The position numbers and the translations under genes are program-made. The notes under the pieces were generated by a model that saw only the letters and a list, made by a program, of their open reading frames with translations, was not told the DNA's origin and searched no databases. Positions 19,501-32,309 of a stretch of DNA of 64,000 bases are shown piece by piece (position 1 is the stretch's first letter; each line of letters opens with the position of its first letter). The stretch lies in the NCBI RefSeq assembly GCF_016632335.1, contig NZ_JAEPBG010000021.1, positions 20,468 through 84,467 of the forward strand, given 5' to 3'. Source of the DNA: Noviherbaspirillum pedocola. GTDB taxonomy: Bacteria; Pseudomonadota; Gammaproteobacteria; Burkholderiales; Burkholderiaceae_D.

Positions 19501-22500
19501 CCATTGATTGCCGCTGTCATGCGGCCGGCATCGTCGTACTCGGCGGCATTGACCAGTGCCCCCTCGACGCGGGTTTCGATGCGACGATTGAGCGCGTCGT
19601 AGCGCATGCTTTGCCGGTAGTTGCAGGCGTCGACGATGCCGACCTCATTGCCGAAGACGTCGTACTGATGCGTCACCACGCCGCCGTCGGCATGTACCTC
19701 GGTTTGCAGCTGTCCAGCGGCGTCGAAGCGCCAGCGCGTCAGATTGCCGTTGGCGTCCTGCATGCCGATCTGGCGGCCGAGCATGTCGTAGAAGAAGCGC
19801 GTTAGTGGTCGCGCTGCCTCGCCACTGGCCAGCGTGCCAGCGGGGCCGGCATGTTCGATGACGCGGTTGTTGGCGTTATAACGTGCGGTCGTGACCCAGG
19901 CCAGCGAGCGGGCATCGTTGACGGCCAGCACATTGCCCCAACGGTCCACCGTCTGCCGGATCTCGGGACGCAGTGTCTGGTCGCTGGTGATGTCGATGCG
20001 CGGCGGCGTGGCGGCGATGGTGAAGGACGGCGCATAGGCCGATGGCGTGGCGCGGTATTGCACCGTGTCGGCGTCGATGATGACTTGCCCGACCGTCTCG
20101 GCAACGGTCTGGCCGTCCTTCAGCCACAGCAGGTCGGTTTGATAGCTGCCGGGCGGCAGACCTTCCAGGCTGGCTTTCTGGTAGCCGGCGAGCTGGCCCT
20201 GCGCATCCACGCCAAGCACTTCGTCGCGCACCGCAAGCGCGCTCCAGTCGCCGGCGCTGCCATCTTCGACATTGACGCTGCGCACCTGCAGGACCGCCTG
20301 CACGCCAGCCGGCGGCAGTGTCCAGCGCAAGATCTTGGCGGGCATCGCGCCCGGGATGCTGCCGTCGGGGTTGGCGGCGAGGACCTTGTGATCCGTTGCC
20401 ATATAGTCGCCGAGCGCGACCGTGCCGGCGATGGTGCGCGCGGGCGTGTTCTGGCCGGCGTGGGTCAGCAGCAGCTGGTAGTCATAGCGGCCGGCGCCGA
20501 TGCCGCGACGGTCGACGCCGAGCTTGCCATTGCCACGCGCCACCAGCGGCAGCGTGAGCCAAGCGCTGGTGCCGGCGAGACGGTACTGGAATTGCGCGGT
20601 GTAGTTCTTGCCAGGATCGGCGAACACCAGCCAGGCGGCGGCATCGTCGCTGCTGGTCTGGCCGCCGATGGTGTCGACCTGCGCGGCGACACCCGCAATG
20701 CCGGGTACGCCGTTGGCGCCGATGGTCTGCGCCGGCTGGCCGGCGGTGATGTGCAGCTGGCCGGTGGTGCGGGTGGTGATGCCGCTGGCGTCGGTCTGGC
20801 TGAGCTCGTAGGCATAGTCGCCGGCGGCCAGTGTTTGCAGGTCGGCGTGCGACTCGTCCCCGGCATGGGCAATGGCGGCCTCGCTCCAGTCGCGGCTGCC
20901 TACGGCGCGGTAACGCAGCCGCTCGGGGCCGGCGGCCGTGGCCCAGGTCAGGCCGCCGGCGCCATCGTCCTGCAGCGGGCTGGCGTCGCGGGCGGTGTCG
21001 AGGCGGTCGATCAGGTGGCCGAGCGCGTCGTAGCGGTTGTCGATGCGGCGGGTGTGGCTGGCGGCGAGTGCTTCCACCGGAGCGTTGATGTTCAGCGGCG
21101 CGCTGCCGTCGCTGCTGATTTCGGCGGTGACATTGCCCTGCAGGTCGTAGAGCGCAATGCGCTCGATGCCGTCCTTGTCATTGGTGCGCCAGACATGGCC
21201 GGCGGCGTCGCGATCGAAGTAGGTTTCCCAGCGGCCCTCGGTGCCCTGGCGGATGACTTCGCCGAAAGCGTTGTATTGCGTGGCGGTGTCGATCACGCCG
21301 CCGTCATCGAGCGGCGTCAGCACATCGGTTTGGCGACCGAGCGCATCGAAGCGGAAGGCTTGCCACAGCGTGCGCTGCGTGACGCCGTCAGAGGCGGTGA
21401 CGCGTTGCCAGGCTTTGACCAGGTTGCCGCGCGCATCATAGGAGCGGTAATGCGAGACGTCCATCGCGTCCTGGCTTTGCACCAGCCGGCCATGGCTGTC
21501 GTAACGATTCAGCGTCAGATGGTCGTCGGCGGATGCGGCGGGGAGATAGCTGCGCTCGTCCGCCAAGGCGTGGCCGTTTGCATAGTCCTGTTGCGCCAGC
21601 ACATTGCCGTAGGCATCGCGGCGGAACTCGGTCAGCGGGATCAGCGTGGCGTCTCCGCTGTCGCGGGCCGGAGCCGCGACGGCGCGGATGGTGCCGAGGG
21701 CGTCGTAATAGGTGAAGGTGGTCGCGCCGAGCGCATCGGTGACGCGGGTCTGGTTGCCGACGGCGTCGTAGCCGTAGCTGGTGGTGACATCGCCGCGTTG
21801 CGTGAGGCCGGTGTCGGCATCGGTGTAGAGGATGCCGACGCGTGTTTCGCGGATCTTGCGGTTGGCGCGGTCGTAGGCATAGGTGGTGCTGCGGTCGTCT
21901 TCGCTGGCGCGCATCGCGGGCGGCAAGGCTGACATGGCCGTCGGGGCGGCTTGCACCTCGGCATACTCGGTGCGCGCGACGAGGTTGCCCCAGGCATCCC
22001 AGGCCTGTGTGGTCAGATACCCGGCAGCATCCTGCATGGCAATCTGACGACCGTTGCCGTCGTACCAGGCATGGCTGACGAGCCAGGCGTTGCTCAACGG
22101 GTTCTTCAGTTGCGCGGTTGTGATCGCTTCGCCGAAGGCGTTGTAGCGCTGGGTGGTGACGGCGCCGGCATGGAAGGTTTGCTGACCAGCCGGCGCGCTG
22201 CTGTCAAAGACATCGATCGCCGACTGCTCGCTGCGTACCAGGCGGCCAGCGCGGTCGTAGTCCTGTCGCAGACTGCGTCCGTCCGCGGTTTGACGCAGCG
22301 CGGTGCGGATGCTGTCGCTGGTGACGGTGGCCGGCACGTCGATGGCGATGGCGTAACGCACCAGGCTGGTCATGTCGCCGAAGGCGTTGCGCGCATAGCC
22401 GGTGACCTGGCCGAGCGCGTCGACCTCGTATTCCAGCCGGCCGATACGGTCATAGGTTTTGTAACTCATCGCGCCGCCGACATCGCGGCCGGACACGGCA

Positions 22501-25500
22501 TTGCCGAGCGCATCAAAGCGGGTTTCGCTGTACAGCGCCGCATTGCGCTCGGTGCGTAAAGCCAGGCCGGTGCGGCCGTTGGCGCCGAGATTGTCGCTTG
22601 CGGCATCGTAGACGCCGACTTCCGGGAAGTCGGTGCGGATCTGGCGGCCGAGGGCGTCGTACTGGTATCGCGTGGTGCGCTGCTCGGGCCGACCCTGCGC
22701 TTCGGTGCGCGCGACCAGGTTGCCGAGCGCGTCGTAGCGCAGCGCGGTGACGATGGCGGCGTAGCCGGATTGCGCGGTATCGATTGCCAGGCTGCCGTCC
22801 GGGTTCGTACGCAGGCTTGCCAGCATGACTTGCGGCGATGTTTCGCGGACCGTGCGGCCGGCTGCGTCGACGTCGTAGGTCCAGAGCGCGCCCAGCGCGT
22901 TGCGGAAACCCCGCTTGTTGCCTAGCGCATCGTAGGTCCAGGACTCGGTGTTGCCCAGCGCATCGGTATGCGAGACGGTGCGTCCGGCGGCGTCGACGAT
23001 GTAGGTGTCGACATGGTCGGCATCCGGTGCGCGGCGCAGCGCGGCGGCGAGCGCGTCGGCGGTGACGGGCATGGCGCTCACCGCAATCGGCCGGGCCAGT
23101 GAATCGCGGCGCAGCAGGCGGCCGAGCGCATCGTAGCCGTTCAGCGTGACGTAGCCCTGCGCATCGATGCTGGCGACCACGCGGTTGGCCGCATCGAAGA
23201 CGGTGCATGTGTTGCGGTCTTGCGCGGGATCGGCTTGCGTCAGGCTGGCGATGGTGGTGGCACGGCTGGTGTTGCTGGCGTCGCGGTTGCCATCGATCGC
23301 AGTCAGCGCGGCCATGCCCAGTGCTTGGGCGTACCGGGTCGTCGCGATGCGCTGACCGATGCCGTCGTAGCGCATCGCCGTGACCGCGCCTTCGGCATCG
23401 ATCGCCCAAGTCTGACGGTTGGCCGCGTCATACGCATAGCGGCTGGTGCGGTCGGATAAGACATTCGCTTGCGCCAGCGCCTGCAAGGCACCCGCCGACA
23501 GCGGCGCGGATTGCGGCGTTGGCGCGGCGAGTGGCTGCGCATAGCGGGTGGTGCGCAGCACATTGCCGTTCGCATCGCGCTGCCAGGACGTGACGCCGCC
23601 GAGCGCATCGGTCTGCCAAGTCAGGCGATTGGCCGCGTCATAGGCCTGGTCCGTGATGCGATCTGCGGCGCTGACGCGCACTGTGCTCGAATCCTGACCC
23701 CGCTGCAGCGCGGTGGCATAAGCGATGCTGCGCAGCAGGTTGCCGTTGGCATCGTACTGATAGCGGGTGACGGCGCCGATGCCGTCGACATGCAGCGTGA
23801 CACGGTTGGCGGCATCGAAGCGGTAGCTATCGCTGTGATCGGCCGCGGAGGACACGACGCGGTTTATCGCTTCGGCCAGCGCCTGGGGCGTGGACGCGAG
23901 ATTGGCGTCCACCGGCGTGGCATACGTCGTGCGCGCAAGCAGGTTGCCATTCGCATCGAAGCGCTGCACGGTCAATGCGCCGACGCCATCGACGGTGGCG
24001 ATTGCCCGGTTCGCTGCGTCATACCAGGTGCGCAGACGGGCATCGTGCGCCTCATCGGCTTGCACGGTGGGCACGGTGCCGGGTTGCCAGCTTGCCAGGT
24101 CGATTGGCTTCGCATACGCGCGGCGCTCGATGACGTTGCCATTGCCATCAAAACGGTAGGCGATCACGGCACCGACGCCATCGACGGTGAAGGACAGACG
24201 GCCATCACCGTCGTAGACCCGCATGCTGATCGCGTCGCTGGCGCTGGGGCGCAGGCGGGAGTTGATGTCGGCAGTGGACGCCGAGGTCGGCAAGCCGGCG
24301 AGCGAGATCGGTGCGGCGTAGGCGGTGGTCTTGGTGACGCGGCCATTGGCGTCATAGCCCGTGACGGTGACGCCGCCAGTTGGGTCGACGCTGGCAATCA
24401 GGCGATTTTCGGCATCGTAGGCATAGCGGCTGGTGTGGTTGTTGGCGTCGGTCTTGGCGATGACGTTGCCGTTGGCGTCATAGCTGTAGCGGGTGGTGAG
24501 CGTGAGGCCGTCGGGATCGACGGTTTCGCTGGTGCAGCGGCCGAGGTTGTCGTAGCTGTAGCGGGTGGTCGTGCCGTTCGGATCGGTCACGCTCAATTGC
24601 TGGCCGCGGCTGTTCCAGGTGTAGCGGGTGGTCAGCGCCAGGCCGGCGGGGTCGACGACTTGTTCGACCAGCTGGCCGAGGGTGTCGTAGCGGTAGGTGG
24701 TGTCAACGCCATTCGCATCGGTACTGCGGACCATGCGGCCGAGCGCGTCGTAGACCGTGCTGGTCTTCAGTGCCAGTCCGCCCGGATCGACGATGCGCGA
24801 CAGCACGCGGTCGGCGGCGTCGTAGCTCAGCGCGGTGGACACGCCATTGCCGTCGATCGTTTCGATCAGGCGGTTCCCGGCGTCGTAGCGCTTGGTGGTT
24901 TGTGCGAGCGGTGCCGTGGTGGCCACGAGGTTGCCATTGCGGTCATACGCATAGGTCGTCGTGTTGCCATTGCCGTCGGTGACGCTCTGCGTCTGGCCGT
25001 GGCGGTTCATGACCGTAGTGACGACGACACCTTCGGGCGTAGTGACCGTACTGGAGCGTGCGGCGTTGTCGTAAGCGATGGTGGTGGTATTGCCCAGCGC
25101 ATCGGTGCGAGAGATGACGCGCGACAGCGCGTCGTAGCCAGTGGCGAACAGCGCGCCGGTGCCGTCGATGGTTTGCACGGTGCGGCCCAGCCGGTCGTAG
25201 CGTTGCTCGCGCACGTTGCCGTTCGGATCGATCTTGCGGATCGTGCGGCCGAAGGCATCGTATTCGGCGCGGGTTTGCGCCTGCAGGCCGCTGGCGTCGC
25301 GCACATCAGACAACAACAAGCCACGCCGGTCATAGCGCATTGCTTCGACGATGTCGCCATTCTCGGTGCCGACCAGCGTCTTGCCGACCATGCCGCCGAA
25401 AGCGTCATAGCGCTGCGTGATGCGCTGGCCGAGCGCATCGGTGACTTCGATCACGCGGCCGGTGCGGTCGTAGCGGTAGCGGGTGCTGCTGTCGGCGCCG

Positions 25501-28500
25501 GCATTGGTCAGCGACGCGATCAGCGACGGGATGTCGGCATTGCGATCGCCATTGATCAGGCCGCCCTGCAGTGCGGCGAGCTGCGTGGCGCTGAGGCGAG
25601 TCGCATAGCGCGTGAGCTGGAGTTCGCGGCCGAGCACATCGTACTGATGCGCCTGCACTTCACCAGCGGCATTGACTGCATACAGCAGCTGGTCGTCGGC
25701 ATCGTAATAGAACACGCTGCGGTTGCCGTTCGCATCAGTGCGCGACAGCAGCCGGCCGGCCGCGTCGTACTGGAAGCGCATCGCATGCTGTTGCCAGATC
25801 GCTTCTACCTGCGCAGCGTTCGGATTCACCAACCGCGCCAGCGCCGCATTGCCTTCACCCGACAACTCCGCCAACAGCCGGCCTTGCGTGTCATAACGCC
25901 GGGTCCGTACCCGTTCCTCGCTGCTTCCCGCCGCAGTGCGGGTCTCCGCCAGCCGCCCGGCGCTGTCATAGCCATAGCGGGTGATCGTGCCATTCGCGTC
26001 GACGCTGGCCAGGCGCTGGTTCAGCGCGTCATAGGTCATCGTTTGCACCGCGTCCGCGCGGTCGGGGGCTGGTCGCCAGGTCGCGGCAATGCCGCCGCTC
26101 ACCAGCGCGGCACGCTGCGCCTCGGTCAATGCGCGTGCATGGCGTGTGCTGCCCACGCGATTGCCGTCGGCGTCGTAGCGATGGCTCGTCAGATAACCTT
26201 CGCCATCAATCTCGGCCAGCAATTGGCCAAGGGCGTCATGCATCTGATCGCTGACGATGTCGGCAACACTGGCCGCCGGACGCAGCTGGGCGAGCGTGCC
26301 GGTGCTGCGCCGCTCGGCAGCAGTCGCAGTGGCATACCGGATGCCCGCAATCTGCCGGCCGGCGGCGTCATAACACCATTCCTGCAGATAGCCCTCGGCA
26401 TTGAGCGTGCCGAGCCGCAAGCCGTTGGCATCGTAAAAGTGGCGGGTGATGCGGTCGGCCTCGGAGGCAACTGGCTGGGTTTGTGCCAGCGTCGGTGCCG
26501 CCCCCAGCGCGCCTGGATCGATCGGCGTGGCATAGGTCGTGCTGCGCAGCAGGTGACCGGCATCGTCATAATCATGCCGGGTGACTGTGCCTTCGGCATC
26601 GACCTCGGCCACGAGCTGACCGACGGCGTCATGCAGTTGCCAGCTGCGGCTATCCTGCGCGCTCGCCGCCGGCCGCAGCAATGTCAGCGCGTCGGCGGAG
26701 AGCATCGGCAGCAAGGGGCCGGACACGGGAGTGGCATACCGGATGGTCTGCAGCAGCCGGCCGGCGTGGTCGTACACGTATTCGGTCAGGCTGCGGTTGC
26801 CATCGATCTCGGCGGTGAGCCGGCCGTCGGCGTCCACCAGGCGCCAGCGCTCGACGCCGGTGGGATCTGTCGTATGACGCAGCCGTCCGGCTGCGTCATA
26901 GTCGTAGGTTGTCACGCTATCGGCTGCGTTTAGTGCAACCTGCTCCAGCGCGGCGCCGGCAGCCAGCGGGGTCGCATAGGCGACGGTTCCTGTGAGCCGG
27001 CCATTGCCGTCGTAGCGATAGCGGCGCACCGCGCCGGTGCCATCGGCGCTCCAGCTGCGGCGATTGGCGGCGTCATAGCGGTAGACCTCGCTGTGGTCGA
27101 CGGTGGCATTGGCGATGCGCGCGTCGGCGGCGGCGATGGTGGCAGCGTTCAGTTCGAGATCAGGATCGATCGGCGTGGCGTAGGCGGTGCGCGCGAGCAG
27201 GTTGCCATTGGCGTCGAAGCGTTGCCGCGTCAGGCCACCGACGCCATCAAGGATGGCAATGGCCTGGTTGGCGGCGTCGTACAGCGTGCGCTGGCGTGCA
27301 TCGTGAATGTCGTCCGGTTGCGGCTTTGGCAGGCTGCCGGGCGTCCAGGTGGCCATGGCTATGGCCTGCGCATAGGCGCGGCGCTCGACGACGTTGCCAT
27401 TGCCGTCCATGCGGTAAGTGATGACGGCGCCAACGCCATTGACCGTGGCAATCAGTCGGCCGTCGCGGTCGTAGAGGCGATGGAGTACTTCGTCGTGGAT
27501 GGCGTCGGGCTGCAGGCGGGAAGTGAGGTCGCCAGCGGAGGCGGCAAGCGGCAAGCCATCGAGGGCGATGGGCGTGGCGTAGGAGATGGTCTTGACGATG
27601 CGGCCATTGGCGTCATGGCTGGTGACGGTGACGCCGCCGGCAGCGTCAACGCTGGCGAGCAAGCGATTCTCGGCGTCGTAGGCGTAGCGGCTGGTGTGGC
27701 TGTTGGCATCGGTCTTGGCGATGACATTGCCGTTGGCGTCGTACGCGTAACGGGTGGTGAGCGCGAGGCCATCGGGGTCAACTGTTTCGCTGATGCGGCG
27801 GCCGAGGTTGTCGTAGCTGTAGCGGGTGGTCGTGCCGTTCGGGTCGGTTACGCTCAATTGCTGGCCGCGGCTGTTCCAGGTGTAGCGGGTGGTCAGCGCC
27901 AGGCCGGCGGGGTCGACGACTTGTTCGAGCAGCTGGCCGAGGGCATCGTAGCGGTAGCTCGTATCGACGCCGTTCGCATCGGTGATGCGGATCATGCGGC
28001 CGAGCGCGTCGTAGACGGTGCTGGTCTTCAACGCGAGCCCGCTCGGGTCGACGATGCGCGTCAGCACGCGGTCGGCCGCATCGTAGCTCAGCATGGTAGA
28101 CACGCCATTGCCGTCGATGGTTTCGATCAGGCGGTTGCCGGCATAGTAGCGCTTGTTCGTCGTGGCTAGCGGCGCCGTGGTCGTGACGAGGTTGCCATTG
28201 CGGTCATACGCAGATGTCGTCGTGTTGCCATCGCCGTCGGTGACGCGCTGCGTCTGGCCGTGGCGGTTCATGACCGTGGTGACGACGACACCTTCGGGCG
28301 TAGTGACCGTGCTGGAGCGCGCGGCGTTGTCGTAAGCGATGGTGGTGGTATTGCCGAGCGCATCAGTACGGGAGACGACACGCGACAGCGCGTCGTAGCC
28401 GGTGGCGAACAGCGCGCCGGTGCCGTCGATGGTTTGCACGGTGCGGCCGAGGCGGTCATAGCGCTGCTCGCGCACGTTGCCGTTCGGATCGATCGTGCGG

Positions 28501-31500
28501 ATGGCGCGGCTGAAGGCGTCATAGTCGGCGCGGGTTTGCGCCTGCAGGCCGCTGGCGTCGCGCACATCGGACAGCAGCAAGCCACGTCGGTCGTAGCGCA
28601 TCGCCTCATTGATGTTGCCATTCTCGGTACCGACCAGCGTCTTGCCGACCATGCCGCCGAAAGCGTCATAGCGCTGCGTGATGCGCTGGCCGAGCGCATC
28701 GGTGACTTCGATCACGCGGCCGGTGCGGTCGTAGCGGTAGCGGGTGCTGCTGTCGCCGCTGGCGCTGGTTAATGAAGTTATCAGCGACGGGATGTCGGCG
28801 TTGCGATTGCCGTTGATTAGCCCGCCCTGCAGCGTGGCGAGCTGCGTGGCGCTGAGGCGAGTCGCATAGCGCGTGAGCAGGAGTTCGCGGCCAAGCGCGT
28901 CGTATTGGTGGGCCTGCACTTCGCCGGCGGCATTGACCGCATACAGCAGCTGGTCGTCGGCATCGTAATAGAACAGGCTGCGGTTGCCGTTGGCGTCAAT
29001 GCGCGTCAGAAGCCGGCCGGCCGCATCGTACTGGTAGCGCGTTGCATGCTGCTGCCAGATCGCTTCCACCTGCGCAGCGTTCGGGTTGACCAGCCGTGCC
29101 AGCGCCGCATTGCCTTCACCAGACAACTCCGCCAGCAGCCGGCCTTGCAGGTCGTAGCGGCGGGTCTGGATACGCTCTTCCACTGATTCGGCCGCCATCG
29201 TGGTCTTTACCAGACGGCTCATCGGGTCATAGTCATAGCGCGTGACAGTGCCGCTGATGTCGGTGCTGGCGACGAGACGGTCGAGCAGGTCGTAGCTTTG
29301 CGTTTGCACGCCGTCGGCGCTGCTCGGCGCCGGTCTCCAGCTGGAGGCGATGCCGCCGGCGATCAGCGCGGCGCGCTGGGCATCGGTCAATGCACGGGCA
29401 TGGCGGATGGTGCTGATGCGGTTGCCATCGCCGTCATAGCGATAGCTGGTCAGGTAGTTCTCGCCATCGATCTCGGCCGTCACCTGGCCGCGCGCGTTGT
29501 AGATCCAGTTGGTGAGGATGTCGGTGTTGCTGCTGGCAGGACGCAGTTGCGCGAGTGCGCCGGTGGCGCGCAAGGAGGCGTTCGTCGCGGTGGCATAGCG
29601 GATGCCTGCGACCTGCTGGCCGGCGGCGTCATAGCGCCATTCCTGCAGATAGCCTTCGCCGTCGAGCATGCCGCGCAACAGGCCGTCATTGTCGTAGAAG
29701 CGGCGGGCGATGCGATCTTCTTGAGAAGTGGCTGGGAGCACTGCAGCCAGTGTCGGCTCGGCGGGCAGCCTCGAGACATCGATAGCCGTCGCATAGGCGG
29801 TGGTGCGGGTCACACGGCCAACGCCGTCGTATTCGGTGCGTACCACGCCGCCTTCGGCATCGACCTCGGCAACGAGGCGGTTCGCGGCGTCAAAGAGGCG
29901 CCAGGTCCGCACATCGCCTGCCTGTGCTGACGGGCGCAAGCTTGCCAGCGACGTTGACGGCAGAATTGCGGGCAGCGTGCCCAAGACCGACGTGGCATAG
30001 CGGATCGTCTGCACCACCTGGTTGTTGCGGTCGTAGACGTATTCGACGAGGCTGCGGTTGCCATCGATCTCGGCGACGAGGCGGCTGGCATCGTCGTAAA
30101 GCATCCAGTGTTCGACGCCGGTCGGGTCAGTGCGGTGACGCAGGCGGCCGTCGGCGTCGTAGTCGTAGGTGGTCGTCGATAGCGCCTGGCCGGCGGCGTC
30201 GGTTTGCATCAGGCTCATCAGCCGGCCGGCGCGGTCAAAGCTGCTGACGCTGCGCAAGCCGTTGGCGGACTGCACGGTGGTGCGGTCGCCGGCGTCGTCG
30301 TAGCTGGTGAGCGTGAGCGTGCCGTAGGCGTCCTTCGCGGTGAGCACGCGGTTCAGACCATCGTAGGCGTAGCTCGTGGTGCCGCCATTGGGTGTGATGA
30401 CTTGCAGTAGCCGGCCGAAGGGGTCGTAGACGTACTGGGTGATGTCGGCTGGGGTGGAGGGCTTGCCGTTGCCCACGCCATTGCCATTGCCATTACCCCC
30501 TCCGTTACCGACGCCGCCATTGCCATTGCCGACGCCGTTGCCGTTCCCAACGCCATTACCCTTGCCATTCGCATTGCCGTTGCCATTTCCATTACCGACG
30601 CTATTGCCGTTGCCGATCGTGCTGGTGATCAGGTTCGGATTGCTGCCGGCGCTGGTAGCGACGTTGGTGCTGGCATCGCTCGGCAACACGGGATAGCGCA
30701 ACTGCTGCTGCAACTGGCCGCGGAAGTCATAGCGGTTGTCAACGCGCACCACCTGGCTCGGGTCCTGCGCAGCCGCCCATGCGGCCAGCAGCGCTTCGGT
30801 CGGCACTGTTCCGGTATAGCCACCGCCGGACACGGCCGCGCCCATGCCCAGCGGCGTGGTCGGCAACTGTTGCGGATACGCGATCGGCCAGCCGGCAGTA
30901 TCGCGATATGCCGCCGCGTAATGCAGCTCGACGATGCGCTGTCCCGTGCTGTTGTAGCGGTACTCGGTAACCCGGCCTTCCGGGCTGACGACGAAGCGCA
31001 GCTGGTTGCGCTGGCCGGCGTCGTGGATGGTGTGCGTGGTCTGCGGCGTGCTGGCCCGGCCAGGGCCCGTGCCATCGGCATCCGGCACCAGATACACCGT
31101 CTCGGTCTGCAACTGGTTCTGGCCGTCGTAGCTGCGCGCGACCACGTTGCCGGCCGCATCCCGCTGCAGCACCTGGTTGCCATTGGCGTCGTACTCCATC
31201 GCGGTGACACCACCCTTGGCATCGGTAATCTGCACCACGTCGCCGCGGGCGTTGTAGACGAAGCTCTGCACCTGCGAGCCGCCATTGATCGCTGGGCCGG
31301 TGATGCGCGTCAACTGGCCCAGCGCGTCGTAGTCGTAGCGGGTGATGAGGCCGAGCGCATCGGTGACGGTGGTGCGGCGGTTTGCCGTGTCATAGGCAAA
31401 GCGCAGCGTCTCGCCCAGCGCATTGGTGACGCTGGCCACGCGGATGTCGTTGCCGGCGCCGATGTAGGTGATGGCCAGGCTGCTGCCATCGCTCTCGCGC

Positions 31501-32309
31501 ACTGCGGTGATGCGGTCGCTCGGGCCGTCATATTCGTAGCGGGTCACGTACACGCGGCCGTCGGCGGTGCTGCCGTTCTCCGGCGACAGGTCGACTGTCA
31601 CCGATGCCAATCTCCGGAAGCTGTCATAGCCATAGCGCACGCGTACCGTCTGCGCATTGCCGTTCGCATCGATGGTGACGGTGCGTACCTGCGCCAGCAG
31701 CCGGTTGCTGTAGTCGTAATAGATGCCTTCGCCGGAACGGTTGATGGCCGACTGGACTTGGCCATCCTTGTTGTAGAGGAAGCTGATCCCATTGCCATCG
31801 CTGTCCTGACGCAGCACGAGCTGCCATTCGTTCTGATAGCGGGCGTAGTACTCGGTCAGCCCGGTATCGCCATCGGTGCAGACCAGCTGGTTGTTGATGT
31901 AGCGGATGGTGTCGTAAGCGCCGGCGCCATCGGTGCTGATGTAGGCGGCGCGGTTGGCGTCGAAGGTGTAGAGATCTTCGCCGCCGTCGGCATCCTTCCT
32001 GACCACGCTGCTGTTGGACTTGCCGATGCCGCCGGTGGACGTGAGCCTGGGTGGCTGCAAACCAGGCAGGCGGAAGTCGCCGCCGAGGTGTTCCTGGCTG
32101 TTGTAGGTGCGCAGGCTGTCGATCCACAGGCCTGGTCCGGCGAGCGCATCGTCGCGGTTCTGAATGACCAGGTTGCCATTGCTGACATTGACATAGGCGC
32201 GGTCGGTGCCGCGGCCGACGCTGGCATTGCCCGCGACACCGCGCGCGCCGAGCGTGGCAAGGGAAGTGAGGTTCAGGCCAAGGCTGTTGCCGGCGACGAG
32301 TGCGACCAT
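16509..32309 (-). CDS. Giant Rhs/YD-repeat polymorphic toxin protein with LysM domain
   Basis: 5266 aa from the ATG at 32309, which has AGGAG 6 bases upstream; a longer reading has no such site. No signal peptide or PAAR domain is visible. The N-terminus ([17 protein letters not shown], then [13 protein letters not shown] and RTYNSQ) resembles the non-PAAR, WapA-like giant Rhs proteins. Well over a hundred YD repeats (YDxxGRxx) follow, forming the hollow beta-cocoon that holds a toxin. Special parts: a Gly/Asn-rich tract (DNA 30472-30613); two tandem 1087-codon copies (23655-30177); an insertion of three Ig/FnIII-like repeats (about 20070-20960); a LysM domain ([17 protein letters not shown], about 17835-17975); then a hydrophobic, Gly/Ala-rich pretoxin-like segment (about 16990-17720). 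The frame closes abruptly as WGCWDQG, which I read as a frameshift before the toxin tip. The export route is unknown; no VgrG or T6SS gene is in the window. Confidence 0.95.
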   Translation of the reverse strand: MVALVAGNSLGLNLTSLATLGARGVAGNASVGRGTDRAYVNVSNGNLVIQNRDDALAGPGLWIDSLRTYNSQEHLGGDFRLPGLQPPRLTSTGGIGKSNSSVVRKDADGGEDLYTFDANRAAYISTDGAGAYDTIRYINNQLVCTDGDTGLTEYYARYQNEWQLVLRQDSDGNGISFLYNKDGQVQSAINRSGEGIYYDYSNRLLAQVRTVTIDANGNAQTVRVRYGYDSFRRLASVTVDLSPENGSTADGRVYVTRYEYDGPSDRITAVRESDGSSLAITYIGAGNDIRVASVTNALGETLRFAYDTANRRTTVTDALGLITRYDYDALGQLTRITGPAINGGSQVQSFVYNARGDVVQITDAKGGVTAMEYDANGNQVLQRDAAGNVVARSYDGQNQLQTETVYLVPDADGTGPGRASTPQTTHTIHDAGQRNQLRFVVSPEGRVTEYRYNSTGQRIVELHYAAAYRDTAGWPIAYPQQLPTTPLGMGAAVSGGGYTGTVPTEALLAAWAAAQDPSQVVRVDNRYDFRGQLQQQLRYPVLPSDASTNVATSAGSNPNLITSTIGNGNSVGNGNGNGNANGKGNGVGNGNGVGNGNGGVGNGGGNGNGNGVGNGKPSTPADITQYVYDPFGRLLQVITPNGGTTSYAYDGLNRVLTAKDAYGTLTLTSYDDAGDRTTVQSANGLRSVSSFDRAGRLMSLMQTDAAGQALSTTTYDYDADGRLRHRTDPTGVEHWMLYDDASRLVAEIDGNRSLVEYVYDRNNQVVQTIRYATSVLGTLPAILPSTSLASLRPSAQAGDVRTWRLFDAANRLVAEVDAEGGVVRTEYDGVGRVTRTTAYATAIDVSRLPAEPTLAAVLPATSQEDRIARRFYDNDGLLRGMLDGEGYLQEWRYDAAGQQVAGIRYATATNASLRATGALAQLRPASSNTDILTNWIYNARGQVTAEIDGENYLTSYRYDGDGNRISTIRHARALTDAQRAALIAGGIASSWRPAPSSADGVQTQSYDLLDRLVASTDISGTVTRYDYDPMSRLVKTTMAAESVEERIQTRRYDLQGRLLAELSGEGNAALARLVNPNAAQVEAIWQQHATRYQYDAAGRLLTRIDANGNRSLFYYDADDQLLYAVNAAGEVQAHQYDALGRELLLTRYATRLSATQLATLQGGLINGNRNADIPSLITSLTSASGDSSTRYRYDRTGRVIEVTDALGQRITQRYDAFGGMVGKTLVGTENGNINEAMRYDRRGLLLSDVRDASGLQAQTRADYDAFSRAIRTIDPNGNVREQRYDRLGRTVQTIDGTGALFATGYDALSRVVSRTDALGNTTTIAYDNAARSSTVTTPEGVVVTTVMNRHGQTQRVTDGDGNTTTSAYDRNGNLVTTTAPLATTNKRYYAGNRLIETIDGNGVSTMLSYDAADRVLTRIVDPSGLALKTSTVYDALGRMIRITDANGVDTSYRYDALGQLLEQVVDPAGLALTTRYTWNSRGQQLSVTDPNGTTTRYSYDNLGRRISETVDPDGLALTTRYAYDANGNVIAKTDANSHTSRYAYDAENRLLASVDAAGGVTVTSHDANGRIVKTISYATPIALDGLPLAASAGDLTSRLQPDAIHDEVLHRLYDRDGRLIATVNGVGAVITYRMDGNGNVVERRAYAQAIAMATWTPGSLPKPQPDDIHDARQRTLYDAANQAIAILDGVGGLTRQRFDANGNLLARTAYATPIDPDLELNAATIAAADARIANATVDHSEVYRYDAANRRSWSADGTGAVRRYRYDGNGRLTGTVAYATPLAAGAALEQVALNAADSVTTYDYDAAGRLRHTTDPTGVERWRLVDADGRLTAEIDGNRSLTEYVYDHAGRLLQTIRYATPVSGPLLPMLSADALTLLRPAASAQDSRSWQLHDAVGQLVAEVDAEGTVTRHDYDDAGHLLRSTTYATPIDPGALGAAPTLAQTQPVASEADRITRHFYDANGLRLGTLNAEGYLQEWCYDAAGRQIAGIRYATATAAERRSTGTLAQLRPAASVADIVSDQMHDALGQLLAEIDGEGYLTSHRYDADGNRVGSTRHARALTEAQRAALVSGGIAATWRPAPDRADAVQTMTYDALNQRLASVDANGTITRYGYDSAGRLAETRTAAGSSEERVRTRRYDTQGRLLAELSGEGNAALARLVNPNAAQVEAIWQQHAMRFQYDAAGRLLSRTDANGNRSVFYYDADDQLLYAVNAAGEVQAHQYDVLGRELQLTRYATRLSATQLAALQGGLINGDRNADIPSLIASLTNAGADSSTRYRYDRTGRVIEVTDALGQRITQRYDAFGGMVGKTLVGTENGDIVEAMRYDRRGLLLSDVRDASGLQAQTRAEYDAFGRTIRKIDPNGNVREQRYDRLGRTVQTIDGTGALFATGYDALSRVISRTDALGNTTTIAYDNAARSSTVTTPEGVVVTTVMNRHGQTQSVTDGNGNTTTYAYDRNGNLVATTAPLAQTTKRYDAGNRLIETIDGNGVSTALSYDAADRVLSRIVDPGGLALKTSTVYDALGRMVRSTDANGVDTTYRYDTLGQLVEQVVDPAGLALTTRYTWNSRGQQLSVTDPNGTTTRYSYDNLGRCTSETVDPDGLTLTTRYSYDANGNVIAKTDANNHTSRYAYDAENRLIASVDPTGGVTVTGYDANGRVTKTTAYAAPISLAGLPTSASTADINSRLRPSASDAISMRVYDGDGRLSFTVDGVGAVIAYRFDGNGNVIERRAYAKPIDLASWQPGTVPTVQADEAHDARLRTWYDAANRAIATVDGVGALTVQRFDANGNLLARTTYATPVDANLASTPQALAEAINRVVSSAADHSDSYRFDAANRVTLHVDGIGAVTRYQYDANGNLLRSIAYATALQRGQDSSTVRVSAADRITDQAYDAANRLTWQTDALGGVTSWQRDANGNVLRTTRYAQPLAAPTPQSAPLSAGALQALAQANVLSDRTSRYAYDAANRQTWAIDAEGAVTAMRYDGIGQRIATTRYAQALGMAALTAIDGNRDASNTSRATTIASLTQADPAQDRNTCTVFDAANRVVASIDAQGYVTLNGYDALGRLLRRDSLARPIAVSAMPVTADALAAALRRAPDADHVDTYIVDAAGRTVSHTDALGNTESWTYDALGNKRGFRNALGALWTYDVDAAGRTVRETSPQVMLASLRTNPDGSLAIDTAQSGYAAIVTALRYDALGNLVARTEAQGRPEQRTTRYQYDALGRQIRTDFPEVGVYDAASDNLGANGRTGLALRTERNAALYSETRFDALGNAVSGRDVGGAMSYKTYDRIGRLEYEVDALGQVTGYARNAFGDMTSLVRYAIAIDVPATVTSDSIRTALRQTADGRSLRQDYDRAGRLVRSEQSAIDVFDSSAPAGQQTFHAGAVTTQRYNAFGEAITTAQLKNPLSNAWLVSHAWYDGNGRQIAMQDAAGYLTTQAWDAWGNLVARTEYAEVQAAPTAMSALPPAMRASEDDRSTTYAYDRANRKIRETRVGILYTDADTGLTQRGDVTTSYGYDAVGNQTRVTDALGATTFTYYDALGTIRAVAAPARDSGDATLIPLTEFRRDAYGNVLAQQDYANGHALADERSYLPAASADDHLTLNRYDSHGRLVQSQDAMDVSHYRSYDARGNLVKAWQRVTASDGVTQRTLWQAFRFDALGRQTDVLTPLDDGGVIDTATQYNAFGEVIRQGTEGRWETYFDRDAAGHVWRTNDKDGIERIALYDLQGNVTAEISSDGSAPLNINAPVEALAASHTRRIDNRYDALGHLIDRLDTARDASPLQDDGAGGLTWATAAGPERLRYRAVGSRDWSEAAIAHAGDESHADLQTLAAGDYAYELSQTDASGITTRTTGQLHITAGQPAQTIGANGVPGIAGVAAQVDTIGGQTSSDDAAAWLVFADPGKNYTAQFQYRLAGTSAWLTLPLVARGNGKLGVDRRGIGAGRYDYQLLLTHAGQNTPARTIAGTVALGDYMATDHKVLAANPDGSIPGAMPAKILRWTLPPAGVQAVLQVRSVNVEDGSAGDWSALAVRDEVLGVDAQGQLAGYQKASLEGLPPGSYQTDLLWLKDGQTVAETVGQVIIDADTVQYRATPSAYAPSFTIAATPPRIDITSDQTLRPEIRQTVDRWGNVLAVNDARSLAWVTTARYNANNRVIEHAGPAGTLASGEAARPLTRFFYDMLGRQIGMQDANGNLTRWRFDAAGQLQTEVHADGGVVTHQYDVFGNEVGIVDACNYRQSMRYDALNRRIETRVEGALVNAAEYDDAGRMTAAINGAHETLRYRYDLRGNVVAVIQPMGQQTRYAFDAHNRQTAITDALGRTATWTYDDFGLLQSHTDIGGARYAYRYDAARQLVEQSNSRGQHLVYGYDLAGRQIRIDDQATGKLTEYRVDALGNHLAERTTQNGEVLQNNRLRYDSAGRLTHIVDTAAGMVSIAIGYDAVGNRVHVVTDIAAGNASQHIDGWYGYDAMNRQTLVNARDAQGTLGAHGHRIAYDLNGNRVSDTWQGATLSDASTAGNDGDGFAFGLLRGRFAIGSGDTTATYAYDAQNRLITSWRDGKLVQQRRYDDAGRLSVEDGGDVDEDAVKQLNSALPEADRLPERRSVYTYDDNGRMVYLQVQHLDGGRDYDMDYSDPHAYDALGNVQRYQVHGYSDDGYTNTFVNRYGQYESDVITDTHGSSTVNDDGNSHQQYDVNGDLIGITDDAEGANNRSYLNDAQGRALLIRQNGHTLRQLIARGEVLGRYGDGVNPYDGKDDDNHPQFATIRDLNFTYQPVNATHPGSAPGAYIVASGDTLQSIARQHYGDAAYWYQIAMANGVDADHPLVVGRKLDLPSITGTTYDRADSFKPYDPSKVIGDTTPTLPPSDDGCGILQILVIVVAVVVTIYTAGATASALGATGTAAGGTSLASISTAALTGGALTGAGAVVEVVSAVVGGVVGSIVSQGLAVALGIQKDINWSGVTLSGLSAGITSGVGAAAQGWLAEQTFVGSVSRAVLANAITQGVGVVTGLQDHFSWTNVAAAGVGVGAAASFAVADALGMHAADFADASFGEQLVKGTIRSFAAGAAASLAGGGRVTVQQAAMDAFGNALGSSWVDSIGGPSQNELELQKQEDARDAAISAALSGGPAERNAYSLAYGMRDSTGLKLGGRTGLQLTDSAYAEWVNRTDASIHQAANSLDNVNDPSASSSDGGISESDYWDAGRSVRMRLTQQGIPSANEPYSPNDGDFGMVLTGGGNARGPVRPGQPLEMVKNSRGDAAAQLIADPWGCWDQG
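16528..16531 (-). other. Putative frameshift point between Rhs core and toxin tip (G4 tract)
   Basis: On the coding (minus) strand the Rhs frame reads CCA TGG GGC TGT and stops seven codons after the TGG. Adding one G to the four-G run gives CCA TGG GGG CTG TTG GGA, translating to PWGLLG and joining the Rhs protein in frame to the 249-codon downstream ORF. A -1 ribosomal slip would have the same effect. The sequence alone cannot separate mutation, slippage and sequencing error. Confidence 0.7.
23655..30177 (-). repeat. Tandem in-frame duplication of about 3261 bp inside the Rhs gene
   Basis: Copy 1 (N-terminal side) covers about 26915-30177 and copy 2 about 23655-26914. Fixed landmarks recur at an offset of exactly 3261 bases: GGCCATTGGC at 24341 and 27602, ACGACGACAC at 25021 and 28282, TACAGCAGCT at 25681 and 28942, CTGCGGTTGC at 26791 and 30052. 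Near 23941/27199 the offset is 3258, a one-codon indel. 3261 is 1087 codons, so the frame is kept. The middle, for example 25010-25460 against 28271-28721, is nearly identical, while the ends are more divergent. That suggests an old duplication with patchy homogenisation. Confidence 0.92.
30472..30613 (-). repeat. Gly/Asn low-complexity tract in the Rhs gene
   Basis: Degenerate six-base units of the type GGCAAC/GGTAAT (coding strand) encode about 47 residues made almost only of Gly and Asn, with a few Val, Ser, Ala and one Lys. It interrupts the YD-repeat shell shortly before the duplicated block. It could be a flexible loop or an unstable repeat; unit length keeps the frame. Confidence 0.85.

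Noticed and set aside
17865..30410. Several very long plus-strand ORFs (up to 1154 codons) opposite the Rhs gene
   Set aside because: They mirror the periodic YD-repeat codons, have no ribosome-binding sites and repeat themselves at the same period as the Rhs gene.
16509..32309. Regular repeats that might suggest a CRISPR array
   Set aside because: The periodicity is that of YD-repeat codons in an open reading frame; there are no identical direct repeats with unique spacers, and no cas genes.
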